From positions 1-20,992 of the forward strand of contig JBAXWR010000123.1 in the NCBI GenBank assembly GCA_037128295.1: a DNA stretch of 20,992 nucleotides, in the 5' to 3' direction. The position numbers were made by a program, and so were the translations under genes. Positions 14,590 to 20,992 of this stretch are shown here, piece by piece. This DNA is from JAAFHB01 sp037128295. GTDB lineage: Bacteria; Bacteroidota; Bacteroidia; Bacteroidales; Prolixibacteraceae. Every line of letters begins with the position of its first letter. Within the stretch, counting starts at the first letter, position 1. A model generated the notes under the pieces. That model did not search any database. It was not told where the DNA came from and worked only from the letters and a program-made list of their open reading frames with translations.

Positions 14590-17052
14590 ATGAAGCGTAT
14601 ATTTAATTTTCGTCCTGCGGTTCTATTCTTAATTGGAATTCTTGTGGTTCATTCAACCATACTTGCACAACCGTTGAAGGTTCCACATCGAGGTTTCATC
14701 AGTTCCATGCCATCCGAAACCTGGGAACATGGTTTGCTCAGTGGTAACGGTACGATCGGGGCAAATGTGATGAGCCGGCCATTGGAGGAGATTATCATTT
14801 TCACCCATGAACGACTTTTCCTTCCCATTGGCAAACCGGTAATGCCCCCAAACAACGGAAACCGATTGTTCGAAATCCGCAGTTTGATAGAAAAAGCGCT
14901 TTACAAACAGGCGACCGAACTCGCCTTCGATTTGTCGGGGCAGGAAGATTTTATGTACCCTGATCCCTTTGTCCCTGCTTTTGACCTCAATATCAAAATG
15001 GACGGGAATACTGAAATCCATGATTATATGCGTTCTGTCGATTTTCAGACAGGTGAAACAACAGTGCATTGGGCCGATCAAAGGGGTGTTTTCGAACGAC
15101 GTTTATTTGTCTCCCGTGCCGACAGCATTGCGGTTTTATTGATTGCCGGACCCGGCAAGGGCAATCTAAATTGCGGGCTAAGTCTGGTTTCCCGTCAGGT
15201 TGAGCAAAATCTTGGTCCGAAAGTAGTTAAGAATTCAGATGAAGTCTTTGCAAGCCATATTTCGGATGTAAAAAAGAGAGCCGAAAAATCCTTCCTCTCC
15301 TATCGCAATGGTTTTAAGATGGCTTATCCGGGCAGTATTCATACACTTGAGGGAGTTGCACAGGTTATTGCAAATGGCGGCACTACCGAACCTGATGGTG
15401 AAACACTAGTGGTGAAAGGGGCAGACCAGGTGTTGATATTTGTCGATATCCATTTGAACTACGATCCCGACAAGTCGCAATTGTCTCAAATGAAAAGAAA
15501 CCTGGCCTCGAAGGAGAATGACTATTCCGGTTTGCTTAAACGTCATGCAACCATCCATGGAAAGCTTTTCAATCGGATGCGGCTCGATCTTGGGGGAGGA
15601 GAGGATCATCTGCTCACTACGGAGGAGCTGATGAACAAGTCAACCAATGAGGAACTTAGTAAGGCATTGATTGAAAAGGAATTTGATGCTGGCCGTTATA
15701 ATATACTTTCGAGTACAGGGGAATTACCCCCCAATTTACAAGGACTCTGGGGAGGTACTTATGTTCCGGGGTGGGCAAGCGATTACACCCACAACGGGAA
15801 TGTTCCTTCAGCCATTTCGAGCATGATGAGGGGTAATATGGCGGAGCTGATGTTGACCTATACCTCATACATTGAATCGTTGGTTCCCTGGCTGGAGATC
15901 AACGCTGAAAATATTTTTGGTGCAAGGGGTATCGTCCTGCCATCGCGTTCGACGACCAATGGTTTTAACAATGCACTCGCACCCTCCTTTGCCGGTGGCT
16001 TCTGGGTGGGAGGCGCAGCGTGGGCGGCTCATTTTTTTTATGATTATTATTTGTTTACCGGCGACCGGAAGTTTTTGGCCAACCATGCTTTGCCATTTAT
16101 GGAAAAAGCAGCCCTGTTTTTCGAGGATTACCTGTATAAAGGTCCCGATGGAAAATGGATTTTCTCGCCGACCCAGTCTCCTGAAAATACGCCTGGCAAT
16201 ACCAATTCCCAGGGTAGCTTTAATGCCACAATGGATGTTGCCGCTGCCAAAGAGTTGCTCCAAAATACTATCGCAGCCTCCAGGGAATTGGGGGTGAATA
16301 AAGACAAGATTGCACTGTGGATCTCGATGCTTGAGAAAATGCCAAAATATTCGATCAACGAAGATGGTGCAGTTAAAGAGTGGTTAACACCCAAATTGAC
16401 TGATCAGTACAATCACAGGCACTCCTCCCAGCTTTATGCACTTTATGATGGATTGCCGGATGAAATAGGGCAGGATCCGATCCTTCGCAATGCTTTCAAA
16501 AAGTTGATCGAAATCAAACTCGAAAAACACTGGAAAAACAATGGGCTTGGGTTTATGTCTTTTGGTGTCGTTCAACTGGGGCAAGCTGCCACAAGTCTGG
16601 GTGAAAGTGACCTGGCTTACCGCTGTCTGATCCCATTGGTTAACCGTTATTGGCTGAACAACCTGGCTTCGATGCACAATCACCGCACGCTGTTGAACAT
16701 GGACATCAGCGGAGGTATGCCAGCTGTGATCATTAAAATGCTTGTTGCTTCAGAACCCGGTAAGATACAGTTGTTGCCTGCACTTCCAAAGGAATGGTCG
16801 GATGGAACAATCGAGGGTGTGCTGTGTCGCGGACAGGTAGAGGTAAAGAGCCTCAAATGGGAAAAAGACCACATCATCGTCAGCCTTTTATCTTCAAAAG
16901 ATCAGACAATCACTTTGGAGGCGCCATCCGGCATGAACCATTTTCAGTTAAAAAACGGGAACTGCACTTTGCTACAAAATGAGAAGAAAAATAGTTGGAA
17001 GTTGGCGGTCCCGTCAAGGCAATTCATTACATTGGATATAAAGCCCAAATAA
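14590..17052 (+). CDS. GH95 family glycosidase, secreted (fucosidase or L-galactosidase)
   Basis: An 820-residue exported enzyme. The signal peptide covers about residues 1-26. The N-terminal beta domain (about 30-280) contains GLLSGNGTIGANVM; the (alpha/alpha)6 catalytic barrel and a C-terminal domain with LLPALPKEWSDGTIEG follow, the usual GH95 order and length. Catalytic residues known from Bifidobacterium AfcA have counterparts: Asn402 and Asn404 (SDYTHNGN; AfcA Asn421 and Asn423), Glu532 (SPTQSPENTP; AfcA Glu566) and Asp705 (LLNMDISGG; AfcA Asp766). The position equal to AfcA His419 is Thr400, as in the GH95 alpha-L-galactosidase of Bacteroides ovatus. The segment after Asn404 (VPSAISSMMRGN) lacks the common QMNYWP pattern, so the protein is a divergent member. 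It closes the five-gene cluster. Confidence 0.88.
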   Translation: MKRIFNFRPAVLFLIGILVVHSTILAQPLKVPHRGFISSMPSETWEHGLLSGNGTIGANVMSRPLEEIIIFTHERLFLPIGKPVMPPNNGNRLFEIRSLIEKALYKQATELAFDLSGQEDFMYPDPFVPAFDLNIKMDGNTEIHDYMRSVDFQTGETTVHWADQRGVFERRLFVSRADSIAVLLIAGPGKGNLNCGLSLVSRQVEQNLGPKVVKNSDEVFASHISDVKKRAEKSFLSYRNGFKMAYPGSIHTLEGVAQVIANGGTTEPDGETLVVKGADQVLIFVDIHLNYDPDKSQLSQMKRNLASKENDYSGLLKRHATIHGKLFNRMRLDLGGGEDHLLTTEELMNKSTNEELSKALIEKEFDAGRYNILSSTGELPPNLQGLWGGTYVPGWASDYTHNGNVPSAISSMMRGNMAELMLTYTSYIESLVPWLEINAENIFGARGIVLPSRSTTNGFNNALAPSFAGGFWVGGAAWAAHFFYDYYLFTGDRKFLANHALPFMEKAALFFEDYLYKGPDGKWIFSPTQSPENTPGNTNSQGSFNATMDVAAAKELLQNTIAASRELGVNKDKIALWISMLEKMPKYSINEDGAVKEWLTPKLTDQYNHRHSSQLYALYDGLPDEIGQDPILRNAFKKLIEIKLEKHWKNNGLGFMSFGVVQLGQAATSLGESDLAYRCLIPLVNRYWLNNLASMHNHRTLLNMDISGGMPAVIIKMLVASEPGKIQLLPALPKEWSDGTIEGVLCRGQVEVKSLKWEKDHIIVSLLSSKDQTITLEAPSGMNHFQLKNGNCTLLQNEKKNSWKLAVPSRQFITLDIKPK

Positions 17053-17181
17053 ATTATTGACAAGGACATACAGGCTTCAAAACTGGAACTTTCTGATTCA
17101 CAAAAACAAGAGATCAAAACTGGGATCAATCAACTTGATTCAGGACAATGTATTTCATTGGAAGTTTTTTTAAAAAAGTGA
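17053..17181 (+). pseudogene. Antitoxin-like C-terminal remnant without a start
   Basis: Directly after the GH95 stop and in the same frame there are 42 open codons with no usable start codon. They encode a helical segment that includes KLELSDSQKQEIKTGINQLD followed by SGQCISLEVFLKK. The pattern LS..QK.EI..GI.QLD.G..IS.E resembles the C-terminus of addiction-module (unstab_antitox-like) antitoxins. The N-terminal half is missing and no toxin gene follows, so this is probably a decayed copy left by an old insertion or deletion. The assignment rests on pattern only. Confidence 0.45.
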
Positions 17182-17263
17182 CATAACAAAATAAAGGTCT
17201 ATCTTTTATAATTGTGTAATTCTAAAATGGAAATTAGAAGGGGTTTAGGATAAATTTTGAAAT

Positions 17264-17392
17264 AGTGTCAGGGTGACTTTTTAACAGAACCTCAATGTGC
17301 CAGCCTTAGCTCAAAGTCACCGGGACACTACATCCTAAAGGAGTGTCTGGTTTCAAAGGTAACTCCCGGCTCAAATTAGTGTCCCGGTGACT
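17264..17392. repeat. Three AGTGTC-n-GGTGACT motifs, one inverted
   Basis: AGTGTCAGGGTGACTTT (17264-17280) and AAAGTCACCGGGACACT (17313-17329) form an imperfect inverted pair with two mismatches. A third copy, AGTGTCCCGGTGACT (17378-17392), is the exact reverse complement of 15 bp of the second. A related GTGTCTGG lies at 17343. The unit itself is a near-palindrome. No coding frame runs through. Confidence 0.65.
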
Positions 17393-17909
17393 AAGAACAA
17401 AAACCTTATTTTTTGATCAAAGCAAACCTTATTTTTCCATTTTTCAACCTTAATAGCCAAGGGACATCCCTCGAACCCAACCTTATTTACTTATTCAATG
17501 ATGATTCCAAATAAATTAATCAGCCTCCGCACTTTCAGTACCTATTGCCGAAATTTCTGAACACCGGGTGCCGCACCATCTGAAATTTATGAGCAACTAT
17601 CAGTTTTGGTTGCAAATCGCACGGAAGCCACTATTGGTGTTCATGCAACTTTTAAAACATTGTGGCGCACTCCACAATTTTTATTCTCATTCTTCCTTCT
17701 CCGTTTTCCTTTTTTCCTCCTCATCCGAATTTCCATTCTCCATTCTTCGGTTTCCGGTATTCCCTATACTTTAACGATCGACTTGTCTTTGATTTGGAGT
17801 ACAACGGTCATCTATTCTTTTAACCACTGCAGAGTATTTTTCCCGGATTAGCAGCAAAATGCATTTAATTCTTTTTCTTTGTAAGCTATAAATTTCCAAC
17901 ACTAATAAT
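17393..17909. other. Intergenic stretch with AACCTTATT motifs and a CT-rich run
   Basis: No supportable gene is visible. AACCTT motifs recur at 17402, 17425, 17446 and 17479, the first two inside identical 13-mers. A short frame from about 17522 to 17690 has mixed composition but no recognisable product. From 17690 to 17770 the plus strand is strongly C/T-rich, somewhat like the heptamer array at 3943 but without regular units. No promoter of the local consensus was found ahead of the S9 peptidase. Confidence 0.5.
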
Positions 17910-20171
17910 ATGAGAAAGGTGCTTTTCTTCCAAACTTCAAAAAACAGGTTTTTTCTCTTTTTATTTCTAGGTTTGTTATGCCCGCAGCTATTAAGCCCGG
18001 TTATAGCCCAGACGAATAAGGCCATCTTAAAGTTGGAAGATATCTACAAAAATGACACCTACCGCGACAAGAGCTATGGCCCAATCCGGTGGAGCAAAGA
18101 CAATAAAGGTTACCTGACATTCGAAACCAATAAAGCGGTCAACGGCAGGGATATCGTTAAGTACGATGCGGAAACCGGCACCCGAACAGTGGTGTGCAAC
18201 GCAAAATCGTTCATTCCTGAAGGACAAAGTGAGCCGTTAACTGTTTCCGATTACATTTGGTCGTCCGATAACAGTAAGTTACTGATTTTTACCAATACAC
18301 GCCGGGTATGGCGATACAATACAAGGGGCGACTATTGGGTACTTGATATTCGATCGGGTAAACTCAGGCAACTTGGAAAATCGGTTGAACCAACCACGAT
18401 GATGTTCGCCAAGTTTTCACCTGATGGGACGCGTGTTGCCTATGTGAGCAAATTGAACATTTATGTCGAAGAACTGGAAACAGGCAAGGTCACTCCGATC
18501 ACCTTAGATGGTGGAGGAAATATTGTCAATGGCACATTTGATTGGGTATATGAAGAGGAGCTCGACTGCCGCGACGGATTCAGATGGAGTCCCGATGGTA
18601 AAAAGATCGCTTACTGGCAATCCGATACAAAGGGAATTGGTACTTTCTATATGATCAACAATGTCGATTCTATCTATTCCAAAGTCATTCCGTTCCCCTA
18701 TCCCAAAGTCGGCACTGCCAACTCGGCTGTGAAAATCGGGGTTGTATCTGCAGAGGGTGGCATAACAAAATGGTTTGAGTTACCCGGCGACCCTCAAAAC
18801 AATTACCTGGCAAGGATGGATTTTATTCCAAACTCCGATGAGGTGATGATACAGCAATTGAACAGGGAGCAAAATACCAACCGGGTATGGTTTGGGAATA
18901 CAACGAACATGATGCTCAGCAATATCCTGACCGACAAGGATAAAGCCTTTCTTGATATTCATGACAACATCCAATGGCTCGATCAGGAGAAATACTTTAC
19001 CTGGACCAGCGAGAGAGATGGCTGGCTCCGTCTGTACCTTGTTTCAAGGGATGGCAAAACCTTCAACCCTATCATCAAGGAAAATCTCGATGTGGTCAGT
19101 ATCAGTTGTATCGATGGCAAAGGGGGATTCGTTTATTACATCGCCTCACCCGAAAATTTCACACAGCGCTACCTTTACAGAAGCCGGCTTGACGGGAAAG
19201 GTGTTGCTGAAAAGGTAACTCCTGCGAGTATGACCGGCCATAATTCCTATCAGATCTCGGGTGATGCCCGGTGGGCGATCCACACATTTAACAATGCGGT
19301 AACGCCGCCAAAGATTTCTCTTGTCAGTTTGCCTAAACATCAGATAGTCAGGCTTCTTGAAGACAATGCAACGGCAAAACAGAAATTTGACGAGCTCGGA
19401 CTCAATCCGAAAGAGTTTTTTAAGGTGGATATCGGTGAAGTAGTCCTCGATGCATGGATGATCAAACCTGTTGGTTTCGACCCGGCAAAGAAATATCCGG
19501 TTATTTTTTATGTATATGGTGAACCCGCCAGTACAACCGTTCAGGATTCGTGGGGAGGTGGCGATCTCTGGCACCAATACCTGGCTCAACTGGGGTATAT
19601 CGTTGTCAGTGTGGATAACAGGGGGACTAAAGTTCCACGGGGTGCTGAATTCCGGAAATGCATTTATCGCCAGATCGGAATTCTGGCCTCAGCCGATCAG
19701 GCCAAAGCCACACAAAAGATCGTTTCGATGTTCAACTATGTTGACTCGAAAAGAATTGGTATCTGGGGTTGGAGCGGTGGTGGCCAGATGACACTGAACT
19801 GCCTGTTTCGTTACCCCGAAATTTACAACACCGGGATAGCCGTTTCCTTTGTTTCGGACCAGCGGCTCTACGACAATATTTATCAGGAGCGGTACATGGG
19901 TTTGCTGGAAGACAACCGTGAAGGTTACAGGGATGGTTCACCCATCAATTTCGCAAAAAATCTAAAGGGAAATCTGATGATCATTCATGGGACGGCGGAT
20001 GACAATGTTCATTACCAAAGCTTTGAAATGCTTGTCAATGAACTAATTAAGAACAATAAGATGTTCAGCATGATGTCGTACCCAATGCGGTCGCACGGGA
20101 TCAATGAGCGGGAAAATACTTCACTGCACCTTAGGGAAACCATGGTAAAATTTTGGAAATCAAATCTATGA
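17910..20171 (+). CDS. S9 prolyl oligopeptidase, dipeptidyl-peptidase-IV-like, exported
   Basis: A 753-residue serine peptidase. A signal peptide (about residues 1-34, ending PVIAQ) precedes a DPPIV_N beta-propeller (about 100-460) and an alpha/beta-hydrolase S9 domain (about 530-753). The double-Glu motif that grips the substrate N-terminus is present as DWVYEEEL (Glu216 and Glu217). The triad is Ser622 (GWSGGG), Asp697 (HGTADDNVH) and His729 (RSHGIN). The usual GWSYGG is changed to GWSGGG, replacing the Tyr after the nucleophile by Gly; Ser itself is kept. It likely releases dipeptides from peptides in the periplasm, preferring Pro or Ala at position two. The ATG at 17910 gives a normal signal sequence, and no Shine-Dalgarno motif precedes it. 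The GH3 gene starts 10 bp after its stop. Confidence 0.93.
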   Translation: MRKVLFFQTSKNRFFLFLFLGLLCPQLLSPVIAQTNKAILKLEDIYKNDTYRDKSYGPIRWSKDNKGYLTFETNKAVNGRDIVKYDAETGTRTVVCNAKSFIPEGQSEPLTVSDYIWSSDNSKLLIFTNTRRVWRYNTRGDYWVLDIRSGKLRQLGKSVEPTTMMFAKFSPDGTRVAYVSKLNIYVEELETGKVTPITLDGGGNIVNGTFDWVYEEELDCRDGFRWSPDGKKIAYWQSDTKGIGTFYMINNVDSIYSKVIPFPYPKVGTANSAVKIGVVSAEGGITKWFELPGDPQNNYLARMDFIPNSDEVMIQQLNREQNTNRVWFGNTTNMMLSNILTDKDKAFLDIHDNIQWLDQEKYFTWTSERDGWLRLYLVSRDGKTFNPIIKENLDVVSISCIDGKGGFVYYIASPENFTQRYLYRSRLDGKGVAEKVTPASMTGHNSYQISGDARWAIHTFNNAVTPPKISLVSLPKHQIVRLLEDNATAKQKFDELGLNPKEFFKVDIGEVVLDAWMIKPVGFDPAKKYPVIFYVYGEPASTTVQDSWGGGDLWHQYLAQLGYIVVSVDNRGTKVPRGAEFRKCIYRQIGILASADQAKATQKIVSMFNYVDSKRIGIWGWSGGGQMTLNCLFRYPEIYNTGIAVSFVSDQRLYDNIYQERYMGLLEDNREGYRDGSPINFAKNLKGNLMIIHGTADDNVHYQSFEMLVNELIKNNKMFSMMSYPMRSHGINERENTSLHLRETMVKFWKSNL

Positions 20172-20181
20172 AGAAAATACC

Positions 20182-20934
20182 ATGAGAAAACTATCTGCTG
20201 CACTTTTGTTTTTTATTTTGTTTACCCAGGCCTGGGCTCAACCTTACAAAGATCCGAAATTACCTGTTGAAGCTCGGGTAAAGGATCTGCTATCGAGAAT
20301 GACTCCCGAAGAGAAATTTTGGCAGATGTTTATGATTCCCGGCGACTTAAGTCAGGGAAAGGAAAAGTACAAGACCGGTATTTTCGGTTTTCAGGTTAGC
20401 ACTGCAGGTCAGAATGCAAATGCTGCTGGACAAATGCTGAGTTATGCTGCAGGTGCATCGGCTGTTGAAACGGCTGAAATGGTCAACGAAATGCAACGTT
20501 TTTTCATTGGGGAAAGCCGTTTGGGGATCCCGATCATCCCATTTGATGAGGCCTTGCACGGACTCGTCAGGCGTGGGGCAACCGCATTCCCTCAATCTAT
20601 TGCATTGGCTGCTACCTGGAATACTGAGTTGATGCACCGGGTTTCTAAGGCAATAGCAGTTGAATGTAAAACTCGAGGAATCCGGCAGATTTTATCTCCG
20701 GTTGTCAACATTGCCAGCGATGTGCGCTGGGGACGTACCGAAGAGACCTATGGAGAAGATCCTTACCTTGCTTCGGAAATGGGTGTAGCTTTTGTTTCTG
20801 AATTTGAAAAAATGGGTGTGATAACTACCCCAAAACATTACCTTGCCAATGTTGACGATGGTGATATAGGCTTCATATTTCACTTTAACGCAGCTATTCG
20901 CGGCCAGAAGCAGCGCCAGCACGGCCAAGAATAA
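20182..20934 (+). CDS. GH3 family glycosidase, broken after about 227 residues
   Basis: The first 220-230 residues are a good GH3 N-terminal domain: signal peptide 1-19 (ending AWAQ), RVKDLLSRMTPEEK, GIPIIPFDEALHG, FPQSIALAATW, GRTEETYGEDPYLASEMG and VITTPKHYLANV. Full-length relatives have about 750-860 residues. The nucleophile Asp, the rest of the barrel and the C-terminal domains are absent. After ANVDDG near 20862 the frame continues for 24 codons of basic, Gln-rich sequence to a TAA at 20932. No GH3 sequence resumes in another frame in the remaining 130 bp. A short HFN match to the family's next motif may be chance. The protein as read would be inactive. The opposite strand beyond the break encodes a signal peptide, so the gene appears cut by a junction. 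Confidence 0.85.
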   Translation: MRKLSAALLFFILFTQAWAQPYKDPKLPVEARVKDLLSRMTPEEKFWQMFMIPGDLSQGKEKYKTGIFGFQVSTAGQNANAAGQMLSYAAGASAVETAEMVNEMQRFFIGESRLGIPIIPFDEALHGLVRRGATAFPQSIALAATWNTELMHRVSKAIAVECKTRGIRQILSPVVNIASDVRWGRTEETYGEDPYLASEMGVAFVSEFEKMGVITTPKHYLANVDDGDIGFIFHFNAAIRGQKQRQHGQE

Positions 20935-20952
20935 AAAGTTTCTTTTTTTCAT
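20863..20952 (-). CDS. 5' end of a putative lipoprotein gene at the junction
   Basis: Reading leftward from an ATG at 20950-20952, the minus strand encodes a textbook lipoprotein signal: MKKRN, a hydrophobic core LFLAVLALLLA, then a lipobox-like AANSC with Cys21, then VKVKYEAYIT. After about 30 codons the frame runs into the antisense of the GH3 gene, and its continuation to 20692 is not credible. A Shine-Dalgarno sequence GAGGAGG lies 5 nt upstream. Codons are rich in CTG, GCC and GCG, unlike neighbouring genes. Only the 5' end is present, so the product cannot be named; SusD-like or other surface lipoproteins start this way. It could instead be a chance frame, but the signal peptide plus ribosome site make that less likely. 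Confidence 0.5.
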
Positions 20953-20957
20953 TTCAA

Positions 20958-20964
20958 CCTCCTC
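20958..20964 (-). promoter_or_regulatory. Strong Shine-Dalgarno site before the lipoprotein start
   Basis: On the minus strand GAGGAGG (complement of 20958-20964) ends 5 nt before the ATG at 20952. It is the only strong anti-16S match at a start codon in the window; the other genes show A/T-rich leaders without one. This supports the start and points to DNA of different origin. Confidence 0.55.
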
Positions 20965-20992
20965 AATTATTTTAACATTTGTTTCTCTGATT

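Noticed and set aside
17568..17774. Short frame MPHHLKFMSN and its alternative frame
   Set aside because: No recognisable domain. The second half reads a C/T-rich tract, and neither strand gave a toxin-like PIN or RelE pattern.
20692..20862. Continuation of the minus-strand lipoprotein frame through the GH3 gene
   Set aside because: This part is the antisense of a well-conserved GH3 coding sequence and has no independent coding character.

Overview
The window reads as a chromosomal segment of a Bacteroidota bacterium, most likely order Bacteroidales in the broad sense; genus cannot be set. Three candidate promoters follow the Bacteroidota pattern TTTG-N19/20-TAnnTTTG (1958-1989, 7983-8013, 8471-8501). 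Nearly all genes lack a Shine-Dalgarno sequence. The gene content (split 5'-nucleotidase, YtrA/SPFH pair, periplasmic LysM-amidase, many exported glycosidases and an S9 peptidase) fits that phylum.

Region 1 (1-7054) is mostly housekeeping. It holds ribosomal protein L25/Ctc, peptidyl-tRNA hydrolase, an S4-domain RNA-binding protein, a YtrA-type regulator overlapping an SPFH membrane protein, a small secreted protein and, convergent to it, a LysM N-acetylmuramoyl-alanine amidase. Between the last two lies a 20-unit heptanucleotide array that supplies the amidase stop codon. Then come two overlapping genes that together make a 5'-nucleotidase whose two domains are encoded separately and in swapped order.

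Region 2 (7055-8911) is gene-poor. It contains three tandem 93-bp repeats, a 175-bp segment bounded by 13-bp perfect inverted repeats, tRNA-Ser(GCT), a 37-residue single-span membrane protein gene too short for routine callers, and tRNA-Pro(TGG) behind a promoter, a highly structured leader and in front of a clear terminator.

Region 3 (8912-17052) is a five-gene co-directional cluster: GH127 beta-L-arabinofuranosidase, TauE/SafE-type anion exporter, Xaa-Pro aminopeptidase (M24), a secreted propeller-like protein of unknown activity, and a GH95 enzyme with Thr at a position tied to L-galactose rather than L-fucose recognition. It looks like part of a glycan-use locus, but no SusC/SusD pair, sulfatase or local regulator is visible.

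Region 4 (17053-20992) begins with an antitoxin-like gene remnant and a repeat-filled gap. A dipeptidyl-peptidase-IV-like S9 peptidase follows, then a GH3 gene that breaks off after about 227 residues. Directly after the break, on the opposite strand, is the 5' end of a GC-rich lipoprotein gene with a strong Shine-Dalgarno sequence unlike anything else here. This junction is the strongest anomaly: a rearrangement, an insertion of foreign DNA, or an assembly chimera.
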